Below are positions 18,477 to 26,813 of a stretch of DNA of 64,000 nucleotides, in pieces. The position numbers and the translations under genes were made by a program. How positions within the stretch are numbered: position 1 is the stretch's first letter; every line of letters begins with the position of its first letter. The stretch comes from Oceanomicrobium pacificus (GTDB taxonomy: Bacteria > Pseudomonadota > Alphaproteobacteria > Rhodobacterales > Rhodobacteraceae). The stretch spans positions 142,417 to 206,416 of the forward strand of contig NZ_WUWG01000007.1 in NCBI RefSeq assembly GCF_009833495.1, read 5' to 3'. The notes under the pieces were generated by a model. The model was given only the letters and a program-made list of their open reading frames with translations, searched no databases and was not told the origin of the DNA.

Positions 18477-19364
18477 ATGACAAAGCAGGAAACCGGCCAC
18501 CATGCGGCCATGACGAACCGGAACCCGATGCCCAAACATGCCCCCGCCCGCGCCGTACTCGCCTGTCTTGCCGCAGGTCTGATCTGCCTTTCCGCCGAAG
18601 CGGCGCGCGCCGACATCACCGGACCGTTCGACTGCGTGATGGACCCGGCGCAGGTCGTGCCGGTCGGCGCGGCGGTCTCGGGCATCGTGGCAGAGGTTCT
18701 GGTCGACCGCGGCGACAGTGTGACCGCCGGTCAGGTTCTGGCGCGGCTCGACACCAGCGTCGACGATGCCAGCGTGGCGCTCCTGCAGGCCCGCGCGAAC
18801 AGCGAGGCCGGACTGGACGCCCAGAAAGCCCGCCGTGATCTGGTTGCCGCGCGGCGCGACCGTGTGGCCGCCCTTGTCGAGCGCAATGTGGCCGCGACCG
18901 AACAGATGGAGGAGGCCGAGGCCGAACTGGTGGCCGCCGAGGCGCTGGTGGCGGAAGCGGAACTGGAGCGCGAACTGGCCGGACTGGAGCTTGACCGCGC
19001 CAACCGGCTTCTGGAACAGCGGATCGTGCGCAGCCCGCTCGACGGGCTGGTATTGGCGCGCCATCTCAATGCCGGTGAGTACGTGTCCGGAGAGACGCGG
19101 ATGCTGACGCTGGTGAAGGTCGATCCGCTCTATGTGGAAGCGTTCCTGCCGGTCGACATCTATCCCGAGATTTCCATCGGCATGGAAGGGGTCATCACGC
19201 CCGACGCACCGATCGAGGGAAGCTACCGCGCCCGTGTGGCCGTCGTGGACCGGGTTTTCGATGCCGCCTCTGGCACATTCGGCCTGCGGCTGACCCTCGA
19301 CAATCCCGACTTCGCGCTGCCCGCCGGGCACCGCTGCCTTTTGAGCTTTCCGGACGCCGGATGA
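18477..19364 (+). CDS. Periplasmic adaptor (RND/MFP-type HlyD family)
   Basis: The start chosen is the ATG at 18477, two bases after the SecA-like stop; it gives 295 residues. A longer frame extends upstream inside secA and was not used. The N-terminus carries a signal peptide (ARAVLACLAAGLICLSAEAA, then RAD). The body is a membrane-fusion adaptor: lipoyl half AAVSGIVAEVLVDRGDSVTA, a long alanine/glutamate-rich coiled-coil hairpin at about 95-175, second half SPLDGLVLARHLNAGEYVSG, then a beta-barrel. Adaptors of this type normally bridge an inner-membrane pump and an outer-membrane channel, but neither partner is encoded next to it. This is the third HlyD-type module in the locus. Confidence 0.85.
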   Translation: MTKQETGHHAAMTNRNPMPKHAPARAVLACLAAGLICLSAEAARADITGPFDCVMDPAQVVPVGAAVSGIVAEVLVDRGDSVTAGQVLARLDTSVDDASVALLQARANSEAGLDAQKARRDLVAARRDRVAALVERNVAATEQMEEAEAELVAAEALVAEAELERELAGLELDRANRLLEQRIVRSPLDGLVLARHLNAGEYVSGETRMLTLVKVDPLYVEAFLPVDIYPEISIGMEGVITPDAPIEGSYRARVAVVDRVFDAASGTFGLRLTLDNPDFALPAGHRCLLSFPDAG

Positions 19365-20110
19365 GGGATGCGCCGACATGGCGGCAGCATCTGGCCGGAC
19401 TGGACGGCCCGTTCATGGTCGAGCAGTCCGTCAAGCTGGCACACGACCGGATCGAAACGGACCGGTGCCTTGTCAGCTACCCGCGCCGCGCCTTCTATCC
19501 CGGACCGCGCAGCACGCTGTCGGATATCCTGGCCGCGCTCGACGCACCGCCTGAAACGGCCGCCTTGCTCGACCTTCAGACCGACGCGGTGCAGATCCAT
19601 TTCGGGAAGGATGGCGCGGTCCGCAAATGCTACCTCGAATTTGCCCGCGACCGTGCTCCGGAGCCGGACCTGATCTTCCTTGCCATGAAATGGCGGGCGG
19701 GGGCGGTCCGGACGGACCGGTATTTCGGGCGGGCCGGCTGGTCGCGCGAGCGACAAGTGGCCCTGATCTCGGACCTGACACTTGACCCCTCGATGAGCCG
19801 CGCCGCCCGCACGGCGCTCGCCCTGTCGGCCGATGGCGATCCGGACGGGCAGGCGATCCTGCTCGACATAAGGGGGCAGGGGAATGCGCGCCGGTCTGTC
19901 GATATCTCGATCGTGGATGCCGGCCTGCCGGTCTCCGCGCTGACGGATTTGCTCGCACCGGTCTGGCAGGGGTTCGGCGCGGACTGGTCCGCGTTTTCAG
20001 CGGAAAACGGGGACCGACAGGCGACGCATATCGCCTTTGGCCGGGCAGGTGACGGAGCGCCTTTCCACACGCTCTATTTCGGCGCGCGGCAGGAGACCCG
20101 CCATGGCTGA
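19361..20110 (+). CDS. Unrecognised protein of the export/radical SAM locus
   Basis: I do not recognise this 249-residue protein. It has no signal peptide, no membrane segment and no cysteine pattern, and looks like a soluble mixed alpha/beta protein. It overlaps the upstream adaptor by 4 bases (ATGA) and the downstream gene by 8 bases, so it is part of the same transcript. Its C-terminal end (ATHIAFGRAGDG then PFHTLYFG) resembles in layout the end of the next protein (LLFDVGWDFRQDADG then GSFYGLL), hinting at a distant relationship between the two. It may be a partner or substrate carrier of the radical SAM enzyme, but no function can be assigned. Confidence 0.6.
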   Translation: MRDAPTWRQHLAGLDGPFMVEQSVKLAHDRIETDRCLVSYPRRAFYPGPRSTLSDILAALDAPPETAALLDLQTDAVQIHFGKDGAVRKCYLEFARDRAPEPDLIFLAMKWRAGAVRTDRYFGRAGWSRERQVALISDLTLDPSMSRAARTALALSADGDPDGQAILLDIRGQGNARRSVDISIVDAGLPVSALTDLLAPVWQGFGADWSAFSAENGDRQATHIAFGRAGDGAPFHTLYFGARQETRHG

Positions 20111-20960
20111 TCCGGCATTCGGCCAGCACTGGCGGCCATCCGACCCGTTCCGGGACTTCTGCCAATGGCGCTACGACCCGCCCGCGCCGCCAACGGACGA
20201 CGCCCTGCGCAGCGCGGCGTTGCTCCACGCGTCTTTCGAGGCCGGAAACGCACCCGCACTATTGCCGCAACTGGCCGACCGGCTTGTCGCAGGGCTCGGC
20301 CGGTTCAACACGGTCTGGGGCGTGAAATGGGCCGATGGCCGGATGGGGTGGGAGTTCTACATCTACGATTACGGCCGCGACCGGCGCGAACGCGGTCTGG
20401 TGGAGTTGCGGGCCGCGCTCGACGGTCTGGTCACGCTGCCCGAAGGCGATTTCGAGCATCTGCCCTATTTCATGGTGTCGCTGGAGATCGACGCGGATGG
20501 CTTGCCGCAACTCGACCTCTATCTCGGCAATCCGGGGTCGAGCGTGTCGTCGGGCATCTGCTATGGCATCCGGTCCAGCGGGCTGGAGCTGCGCAATTTC
20601 TACTTCTTCTTCGATGCGAAGGCCGAACAGAAGGCAAGCTGGGACAAGATTACAGAATCTGCCCATCTGGACCGGGGCGCGCCCGATCCGGCCGCCTTCA
20701 TCTGGCCGGAGATCGGCCCGATGGAGACACTCGTTGTCGCCAACAAACGGCAGGCGGACGGGATCTACTTCTCCCGCATCCGCGTGGCGGGTCTGCGCGC
20801 TTTCCTGGCGCGGCTCGCCTATCCGGCGGCGTTGCAGGACTTCCTTGCCGCGCAGGGCACGGGTTTCGACCATCTGCTCTTTGATGTCGGCTGGGACTTC
20901 CGACAGGATGCGGACGGGCAGGTTCAACCGATCAAGGGCAGTTTCTATGGCCTCCTCTGA
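20103..20960 (+). CDS. Unrecognised protein immediately upstream of the radical SAM enzyme
   Basis: The start chosen is the ATG at 20103, preceded by GGAG and overlapping the upstream stop by 8 bases; an in-frame ATG at 20037 lies inside the previous gene. The 285-residue protein is rich in aromatics and beta-strand-like segments (VKWADGRMGWEFYIYDYG; NFYFFFDA; SFYGLL at the end). It has no signal peptide or membrane helix. It overlaps the radical SAM gene by 14 bases, which argues for coupled translation and a joint function. I do not recognise the family. Similarity in layout to the preceding protein suggests that the pair arose by an old duplication. Confidence 0.6.
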   Translation: MADPAFGQHWRPSDPFRDFCQWRYDPPAPPTDDALRSAALLHASFEAGNAPALLPQLADRLVAGLGRFNTVWGVKWADGRMGWEFYIYDYGRDRRERGLVELRAALDGLVTLPEGDFEHLPYFMVSLEIDADGLPQLDLYLGNPGSSVSSGICYGIRSSGLELRNFYFFFDAKAEQKASWDKITESAHLDRGAPDPAAFIWPEIGPMETLVVANKRQADGIYFSRIRVAGLRAFLARLAYPAALQDFLAAQGTGFDHLLFDVGWDFRQDADGQVQPIKGSFYGLL

Positions 20961-21975
20961 CGATCCGGTCCGCGCGGCGCTCGACGCGATCGACAGCCCG
21001 GGCACCCGCAGCGGGCAGACCAGCGCGCCCGGCACGCAGGTGCCGGGACTGAGCCTGCGCGACCATGACCGCTATGTCTCGCTGACCATGGAGTTCCGCT
21101 GCAATCTCAAATGCGTGCATTGCATGATCGAGGGCACGATGGACCGGCTCGCCCCGACGCCCGACGCGACCTTCGAGCGGGTGCTGGCCGACCAGCGCGA
21201 CACCGGCCGCTGGGACGGGCTGGTGCTCACCGGGTCGGAAGTGACGCTGCGCCGCGACCTGCCGGAACTGGCGCGCAAGGCCCGCGCGGCGGGCTTCAAA
21301 CATATCCGCATCCAGACCCATGGCATGGCGCTCGGGCGGCCGGGTTTTGCTGACCGGCTGGTCGAGGCGGGCATTGACGAATTTTTCGTCTCCGTTGCCG
21401 GATCCGACCGCGAAAGCCATGACAGGATCACGCAAGTGCCGGGCGCGTGGGACAAGATGATGGCGGGCCTTCAGCATCTGGAGCGTTACGATCACGTCCG
21501 GATCATCACCAACACGGTTGTGACGACCGAGAGCTTCAGGCTTCTGCCGGACCTTGTAGCGGCGCTCGGCCACCTGAAGAACCTCGTGCAGATGGAATTC
21601 TGGAATTTCTTCCCGATGGCCGAGACCGACGAGAAGGGGCTGGCCGCGCGCCACGCGGATATCCGGCCCTATCTGCTGGCCGCGATCGAGGCCTGCCGCG
21701 CCCGCAAGCGTTTCGTCGAGGTGAAGCATTTTCCCCAATGCCTGCTCGGCGCCTATCAGGATGCGCTTGTGAACGCGCAGCCGATGCTCGTCATCGACCC
21801 CGAATTCTGGACCGAGTTCGACCGGAACGGCTTTCATGCCTGTCCGCACCGCGCCGTTTGCCCATCGACCGAATGTCTCGGCCTGACAGAGGCTTACCGC
21901 GCGAAATTCGGGGATGAACGCGGCCTGCTCGACCCGTCCCGTGTGGTCCTGCCGGACAGGGGCGCGGCCACCTGA
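20947..21975 (+). CDS. Radical SAM protein with C-terminal cysteine cluster
   Basis: The start chosen is the ATG at 20947 (342 residues); a longer open frame runs upstream inside the preceding gene. The radical SAM CxxxCxxC motif is C52-NLK-C56-VH-C59, followed by a TIM-barrel pattern (GLVLTGSEVTLRRDLPELAR; FKHIRIQTHG; DEFFVSVAGSDRESHDRI). Near the C-terminus C265, C299, C305 and C310 could hold a SPASM/twitch-type auxiliary iron-sulfur cluster. Such enzymes often modify ribosomal peptides or proteins. A PqqD-like domain, the usual peptide-presenting partner, sits in the M50 fusion of the same operon. It is the last gene before a 113-base gap. Substrate unknown; it might be the giant protein or a small peptide not seen here. 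Confidence 0.85.
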   Translation: MASSDDPVRAALDAIDSPGTRSGQTSAPGTQVPGLSLRDHDRYVSLTMEFRCNLKCVHCMIEGTMDRLAPTPDATFERVLADQRDTGRWDGLVLTGSEVTLRRDLPELARKARAAGFKHIRIQTHGMALGRPGFADRLVEAGIDEFFVSVAGSDRESHDRITQVPGAWDKMMAGLQHLERYDHVRIITNTVVTTESFRLLPDLVAALGHLKNLVQMEFWNFFPMAETDEKGLAARHADIRPYLLAAIEACRARKRFVEVKHFPQCLLGAYQDALVNAQPMLVIDPEFWTEFDRNGFHACPHRAVCPSTECLGLTEAYRAKFGDERGLLDPSRVVLPDRGAAT

Positions 21976-22088
21976 CAGGGGCGCTGGCACAGCGGTGAAA
22001 ATTTGCACGCAAAAAGCCCAGAAGTGCCTTTTTTAGAGCCGATTCCCGCGCTACTGTCCCTTCAGTTAAGCAAAAGGACCCCACTTTC

Positions 22089-22829
22089 ATGGCCAAGCAA
22101 TTGATGATTTACGAGCGTGCTGTTCCGGTCTCGGCCGAAGCCCACAAATCCTGGTCGGTCAAGGCCGACAATACATTCGGGTTTGCACGCGACGTGAACA
22201 GCGTTCCGGTGCTCGCCGCCGAATTCGCCCCCGCCGCACTCGAATATACGATCATCTTTGCCGGAGAGGGGGACGTGGTCTTCCCGTCGGTCATCCTCGG
22301 CATGCGCGAAGGGCAGAACGCCCATGTGCGCGAGGACGGGTCCTGGGACGGGCGCTATGTTCCCGCCTTCCTGCGCCGTTACCCCTTCGTCTTCGCCACC
22401 GCGGAGGACGGCCAGACCTTCACGCTCTGCATCGACGAGGAGTTTGAAGGGCTGAACAAGAAGGGCAAGGGCGAGCGGCTGTTCGACAGCGAGGGCAACC
22501 GCACGCAGTATCTGGAAAACATGCTGAAATTCGTGACCGAATATCAGGCCCAGTTCGCGCGGACACAGGCTTTCACCAAGCGCCTTGTCGCGCTCGACGT
22601 GCTGGAGCCGGCCACCGCCCAGTTCAATGTTGAAGGCAGCACCGCGCAGCTGGCGGGCTTCAAGACCATCAACCGCGAAAAACTGGCCAACCTGCCGGCG
22701 GAAACCCTGTCGGAAATGGCCAAGTCGGGTGAACTGGAACTGTGCTACCTGCACCTGCAGTCGCTCAACAACCTGACGCCGATGACCCAGCGTCTGGCAC
22801 AGCGGATGCAGGGCGAAACCGCCGCCTGA
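22089..22829 (+). CDS. SapC family protein
   Basis: This 246-residue protein matches the SapC family: an N-terminal part with FARDVNSVPVLAAEFAPAA and EYTIIFAG, a central RRYPFVFATAEDGQTFTLCI and DEEFEGLNKKGKGERLFD, and a C-terminal LANLPAETLSEMAKSGELEL. There is no signal peptide. The family name comes from an S-layer-associated gene; its actual role in proteobacteria is not established. It stands alone, with a GGAC-type ribosome site before the ATG and a strong terminator 28 bases after the stop. The upstream gap of 113 bases is the likely promoter region, but no clear -35/-10 pair was found. Confidence 0.88.
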   Translation: MAKQLMIYERAVPVSAEAHKSWSVKADNTFGFARDVNSVPVLAAEFAPAALEYTIIFAGEGDVVFPSVILGMREGQNAHVREDGSWDGRYVPAFLRRYPFVFATAEDGQTFTLCIDEEFEGLNKKGKGERLFDSEGNRTQYLENMLKFVTEYQAQFARTQAFTKRLVALDVLEPATAQFNVEGSTAQLAGFKTINREKLANLPAETLSEMAKSGELELCYLHLQSLNNLTPMTQRLAQRMQGETAA

Positions 22830-22856
22830 CGGCGACGGTAACCGGCCCGGAACAGG

Positions 22857-22887
22857 AAAGGCCCGCGCTTTAGACGCGGGCCTTTTT
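22857..22887 (+). terminator. Intrinsic terminator after the SapC gene
   Basis: An 11-bp stem (AAAGGCCCGCG with CGCGGGCCTTT) closes a 7-base loop and runs into TTTTT. This is a textbook rho-independent terminator. Its A-rich left arm means it could also stop transcription coming from the convergent porin gene. Confidence 0.93.
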
Positions 22888-22911
22888 CATGTTCGGATCA
22901 CGGCCGAACCG

Positions 22912-23679
22912 TCAGAAGAGGTAATTCACACCGATCCGGAATTGCATCATCCGCGGCGTATAGGTGTAGGTACAGGTGTCCACGGCACCGGCGGCACAGG
23001 CCGAGGACCCGTCCGAATTGGTGACCGGCGCCTGCGAGCTCTCAAACTGGGTGCTGAGGAATTCCAGCTTGCCGGTGATGTTCTGGCGGAACTCATGTTC
23101 CACGCCGACGCCGAAGACCATGCCGAGCACATTGTCCGTCCATTCCGCGCAGCGGCTGTTGTCACACTCCGTCTTGCCCGCGCCGGTGTCGATTTCCACC
23201 GTCTGGAAATTCGCCTTGGCCTGGCTGACGCCGCCGGTGATATAGGCCAGCGTCGCGCCGTTCACGACACCGCCACGCGCGCGCAGCGAGATCACATTGT
23301 CGAACGCGTCATTATATTCGCGGCCCGTCGTGCCTGCCGCATTGGTGGCGAAGAACGTGTTGTTCTCCAGCCGGGAGTTATATTCCAGCTCGCCGCCGAT
23401 CAGGAACGTGTCCGACAGCATGTAATTGTAGCCCGCCACGATGCCACCGCTGAAGAGATTGGCGCTCTGGGTCGGGGCGTTGCTGTTGAACTGGTTGTCA
23501 AGATCGGCCCGTTCGACGGTGAAGGATGTCGCGTTCAGCTGGATCCCCGCATAGAACCCCTGCCATTCGGTTGCGCTGCCGATGGGCGCGTCCTGCGCAA
23601 GCGCGGCGCTGCCCGCAGCCCCGGCGATTGCCGCGGCGGCCAGACCGGTCCGGACCTTGCTCGAAATGCACTTTTTCAT
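22912..23679 (-). CDS. Outer-membrane beta-barrel porin (Omp25/RopB-like)
   Basis: The start chosen is the ATG at 23679, with GGAGGCAGGT just upstream; it gives 255 residues. The N-terminus is a Sec signal peptide (VRTGLAAAAIAGAAGSAALA then QD). The mature part has alternating beta-strand pattern (WQGFYAGIQLNATSF; GGIVAGYNYMLSDTFLIGGE) and ends in MQFRIGVNYLF, whose terminal phenylalanine is the standard outer-membrane assembly signal. Two cysteine pairs (TECDNSRCAEW and SSACAAGAVDTCTYTY) lie in predicted extracellular loops and may form disulfides, unusual for this family. It is convergent with the SapC gene and divergent from the phosphate transporter. Confidence 0.88.
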   Translation of the reverse strand: MKKCISSKVRTGLAAAAIAGAAGSAALAQDAPIGSATEWQGFYAGIQLNATSFTVERADLDNQFNSNAPTQSANLFSGGIVAGYNYMLSDTFLIGGELEYNSRLENNTFFATNAAGTTGREYNDAFDNVISLRARGGVVNGATLAYITGGVSQAKANFQTVEIDTGAGKTECDNSRCAEWTDNVLGMVFGVGVEHEFRQNITGKLEFLSTQFESSQAPVTNSDGSSACAAGAVDTCTYTYTPRMMQFRIGVNYLF

Positions 23680-23765
23680 ACCTGCCTCCACTGTCGATAC
23701 TGGGCGATGCCGTAACACATTTTCCCTTCTGGGCTAAAAGCTTTCCGCGCACTGTGCAAATCCCA

Positions 23766-23797
23766 TCAAAACTGTCGTTTCTTTGCTTCAGTTTTGA
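23766..23797. repeat. 9-bp inverted repeat in the porin/PiT divergent region
   Basis: TCAAAACTG and CAGTTTTGA are perfect reverse complements separated by 14 bases, located 87-118 bases upstream of the porin start and about 110 bases upstream of the transporter start. It may be an operator for either gene. The arms are not followed directly by a clean T-run, so a terminator is less likely. Confidence 0.45.
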
Positions 23798-23905
23798 CTT
23801 GTTTTTTCCCAATTGGGCCGATCGGCGCATCGAATGCAACAGGATGCAGGCGGCAAACAGGGACGCCGCGGAAAGATTGCATTTCCGTGACAAATCCCCG
23901 ATAGG

Positions 23906-25426
23906 ATGCGCTTTGACGCGACGCAACCGGAAGAACCAGTGACCGACAAGCCGCAGACGCCCAACCAGTGGCGTACACTCGACAAGGATCTTGGGCGTAT
24001 CATCAAGATCGAGAAGGCCACCCAATATGTCGGGCAACCGCTCGTCGCACCGGGGATCGCCTTTGCTTTCATCCTGCTCGCCGCGCTGACGGCGGGGCTG
24101 TTTTTCGGCAAGGGCGACACGTCCTTCGTCGTGATCGCGGCCGCCGCGCTCGGCGCCTATATGGCGCTGAATATCGGCGCCAACGATGTGGCCAACAATA
24201 TGGGCCCCGCGGTCGGCGCCAATGCGCTGACCATGGGCGGTGCCATCGTCATCGCGGCCCTGTTTGAAAGCGCGGGCGCGCTGCTCGCCGGCGGCGATGT
24301 GGTGTCCACGATCTCCAAGGGGATCATCGATCCGACCGGTCTGGGCGACCCGCAGGTCTTCATCTGGGCGATGATGTCGGCGCTCGTCTCCTCGGCGCTC
24401 TGGGTCAACCTCGCCACCTATGTCGGCGCCCCTGTATCGACCACCCATTCGGTCGTCGGCGGCGTGATGGGTGCAGGCATTGCCGCGGCCGGCCTGTCGG
24501 CCGTCAACTGGACCACGATGGGTGCGATTGCCGCCAGCTGGGTCATCTCTCCGGTGCTCGGCGGCGTGATTGCGGCGCTGTTCCTCGCCTTCATCAAGCA
24601 CAATATCATCTATCAGGATGACAAGATCGCCGCCGCCCGTCGCTGGGTGCCGGTCCTGATCGGCGTCATGGCCGGCGTCTTCGCCACCTATCTGGCAATG
24701 AAGGGCCTGAAGAAGATCGTCAGCATCGACCTGCCGACGGCGCTGACCATCGGTGTTGTCATCGGCGCGATCTTCTATGTGACCACCGCGCCGCTCATTC
24801 GCCGCCAGTCGGAGGGGATGGAGAACCGCAACCGCTCGATCAAGGCGCTGTTCGTCATCCCGCTCGTCTTCTCCGCCGCGCTCCTGTCTTTTGCGCATGG
24901 CGCGAACGATGTGGCCAATGCGGTCGGTCCGTTGGCCGCCATCGTCCACACCGAGGAATTCGGCAGCTTTGCCGCGAAAGTGGAAATTCCGACATGGGTC
25001 ATGGTGATCGGGGCGCTCGGCATCTCGTTCGGCCTGTTCCTGTTCGGGCCGAAACTCATCCAGATGGTCGGCAGCCAGATCACCAAACTGAACCCGATGC
25101 GGGCCTATTGCGTCGCCCTGTCCGCGGCCATCACCGTGATCGTGGCCAGCTGGCTCGGCCTGCCGGTCAGTTCCACCCATATCGCGGTCGGCGCGGTTTT
25201 CGGTGTCGGCTTCTACCGCGAATATCATCTCGAGCGCCGGAAGAAGAAAGGCGCCAAGCTGAAGCCGCCAGAGAAGCTGCCAGCCGCCGAACGCAAGCGG
25301 CGCAAGCTTGTCCGCCGGTCGCATTTCATGACCATCGTGGCGGCCTGGGTCATCACGGTGCCAGCTGCGGCGGTTCTGTCGAGCCTCGTCTTCTACCTGA
25401 TCCACATTCTGCGCGCGGTCGCCTGA
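23906..25426 (+). CDS. PiT family inorganic phosphate transporter
   Basis: This is a 506-residue polytopic membrane protein with the duplicated PiT signature: GANDVANNMGPAVGAN at about residue 91 and GANDVANAVGPLAA at about 332. Additional halves (STTHSVVGGVMGAG; SSTHIAVGAVFGVG) mark the inverted repeat typical of the family. A basic loop (RRKKKGAKLKPPEKLPAAER) sits near the C-terminus. It imports phosphate using a proton or sodium gradient. An in-frame GTG at 23939 is an alternative start. No PhoU-like gene accompanies it. It is convergent with the FAD oxidoreductase gene, only 19 bases away. Confidence 0.93.
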   Translation: MRFDATQPEEPVTDKPQTPNQWRTLDKDLGRIIKIEKATQYVGQPLVAPGIAFAFILLAALTAGLFFGKGDTSFVVIAAAALGAYMALNIGANDVANNMGPAVGANALTMGGAIVIAALFESAGALLAGGDVVSTISKGIIDPTGLGDPQVFIWAMMSALVSSALWVNLATYVGAPVSTTHSVVGGVMGAGIAAAGLSAVNWTTMGAIAASWVISPVLGGVIAALFLAFIKHNIIYQDDKIAAARRWVPVLIGVMAGVFATYLAMKGLKKIVSIDLPTALTIGVVIGAIFYVTTAPLIRRQSEGMENRNRSIKALFVIPLVFSAALLSFAHGANDVANAVGPLAAIVHTEEFGSFAAKVEIPTWVMVIGALGISFGLFLFGPKLIQMVGSQITKLNPMRAYCVALSAAITVIVASWLGLPVSSTHIAVGAVFGVGFYREYHLERRKKKGAKLKPPEKLPAAERKRRKLVRRSHFMTIVAAWVITVPAAAVLSSLVFYLIHILRAVA

Positions 25427-25436
25427 GCGATCGCGG

Positions 25437-25454
25437 CGGACCGGCTCAGGTCCG
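25437..25454. terminator. Short hairpin between convergent genes
   Basis: CGGACC and GGTCCG form a 6-bp stem around a 6-base loop, covering the stop of the FAD oxidoreductase gene and lying just after the transporter stop. There is no T-run on either strand, so termination here is only possible. Confidence 0.3.
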
Positions 25455-26813
25455 GGGCAGCGCCCCCGGAGCCGGTCCGTCGCGCCATCCATACCAGCGA
25501 TAGGCCAGCCGCAGGAGCGGCCGGCGCGGCAGCAGGATGCGCGGGGGCACCGCCTGCATGACCTCGGGCCAGGGCATGTCCGGCTTCTTGCCGGCCGCAA
25601 GTGCCGCAAGAATGCGCCCCGAATAGCTGCCCATCGCCACACCGTTGCCGTGATAGGCGAGCCCCGCAAAGGCGTTCTGCATCCCCGGGATCGGGGCCAC
25701 GAACGGGGCCAGACGGGCCGTCATTCCGATCAGGCCAGACCAGAAATAGGGCGTTTCCACCCCGGCCCATGCGGGGAACATGGCTTCGAAATCGGCACGG
25801 ATCAGGCGGCGCATCCGGGCCGTGTCCTCAGGCGTGTAGCGCGTGCCGCCACGCATCCCGAACAGGAACCGCCCGTCCGGCATTTTCCGGAAATAGTGCA
25901 GGAGCGTGCGGCTATCGAAGGACATGCGGTCCGACGTCCAGCCCTGCGCCGCCTGTTCGTCCGGCGTAAGCGGGCGGGTCACGATGATGTTCGACATGGC
26001 GGGCAAGATCCGGCCCTGCATCCAGCGCGGTAGCGCGTCCGAACTGTAGCCGTTGGTGGCGATGACAAGCGTGCGGGCAGTCAGGTCGCCGCGCGGCGTG
26101 GTGATCCGCCAGCCGCCATTCGTTTCGCTGATCTTACCCGCGGGGCTGTCCACATGGATCGTCTGGCCCGCGGTCCGCACCGCCCGGGCCAGCCCCCGCA
26201 CATAGGAGAAGGGATTGAGCGCGAACCCGACCGGCAGATGCAGCCCACCGTGGAAACAGGGGCCGGACAGGCCTTCCCCGGCCAGTTCCTCGCGCGCGAT
26301 GATCCGGCCCTCGATCCCGGCAACGGCGCGCAGATGCGCGGCCTCGGCCTCCAGCGCCGCCATCTCGGACGGGCGGTGCGCGAGCGTAACCTCGCCGTCG
26401 GAATGCCGGTCCGCATCGATCCCGTGCGCATCCAGAAGCCCGCCCACCAGATCGACGGACGCACGTTGCGCGGCATGGAACAGTTTCAGGTCATCGAGCC
26501 CGTGGCGCCGCCGGATCGTCGCGTCAGAGGCCTTCGCGCCCCCAAGGCAGGCAAAGCCGCCATTGCGCCCCGAAGCGCCCCATCCGGGGACCTCTGCCTC
26601 CAGCACGGTGGCCTGGATGCCATGCTCCTGCGCCAGATGCAGCGCCGCAGACAGTCCGGTGAAACCGCCGCCGATGATCGCGACCTCGGCCGTGGCCGAC
26701 CCGTGGAGCGGCCCGTCAAAGCCGCTCCAGTCTGCCGCATGCCCGTCATGCCAGAAGCAGCCCTCCACCGGGCCGGAACGATAGGCGTCCGGCTCGTAGA
26801 GCCGCCCCTGCAT
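25446..26813 (-). CDS. puuB: FAD-dependent oxidoreductase, gamma-glutamylputrescine oxidase type
   Basis: The start chosen is the ATG at 26813 (455 residues), which shares one base with the upstream synthetase stop; an in-frame upstream extension lies wholly inside that gene. The DAO-type FAD fold shows the dinucleotide motif AIIGGGFTGLSAALHLA, the following GWGASGRNGGF and a C-terminal GLAYHGNGVAMGSYSGRILA. The substrate is most likely gamma-glutamylputrescine, since the gene is coupled to a PuuA-like synthetase and a polyamine transporter. A second paralogue lies at 33548 on the other arm of the same locus. The exact amine is inferred from context. Confidence 0.8.
   Translation of the reverse strand: MQGRLYEPDAYRSGPVEGCFWHDGHAADWSGFDGPLHGSATAEVAIIGGGFTGLSAALHLAQEHGIQATVLEAEVPGWGASGRNGGFACLGGAKASDATIRRRHGLDDLKLFHAAQRASVDLVGGLLDAHGIDADRHSDGEVTLAHRPSEMAALEAEAAHLRAVAGIEGRIIAREELAGEGLSGPCFHGGLHLPVGFALNPFSYVRGLARAVRTAGQTIHVDSPAGKISETNGGWRITTPRGDLTARTLVIATNGYSSDALPRWMQGRILPAMSNIIVTRPLTPDEQAAQGWTSDRMSFDSRTLLHYFRKMPDGRFLFGMRGGTRYTPEDTARMRRLIRADFEAMFPAWAGVETPYFWSGLIGMTARLAPFVAPIPGMQNAFAGLAYHGNGVAMGSYSGRILAALAAGKKPDMPWPEVMQAVPPRILLPRRPLLRLAYRWYGWRDGPAPGALPRT

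Noticed and set aside
14262..18483. Long minus-strand frames opposite the M50 fusion and the SecA-like gene (731 and 682 residues)
   Set aside because: The plus strand encodes well-supported proteins with catalytic motifs over the whole span. The antisense products have no motif and low complexity.
21996..22045. A possible terminator or attenuator (AAAAAG ... CTTTTT) upstream of the SapC gene
   Set aside because: Only the A/T ends pair; the inner bases do not match, so the stem would be unstable.
23498..25669. Minus-strand frame of 723 residues opposite the phosphate transporter
   Set aside because: It covers three real genes in other frames and has no domain pattern; the PiT signatures on the plus strand are decisive.
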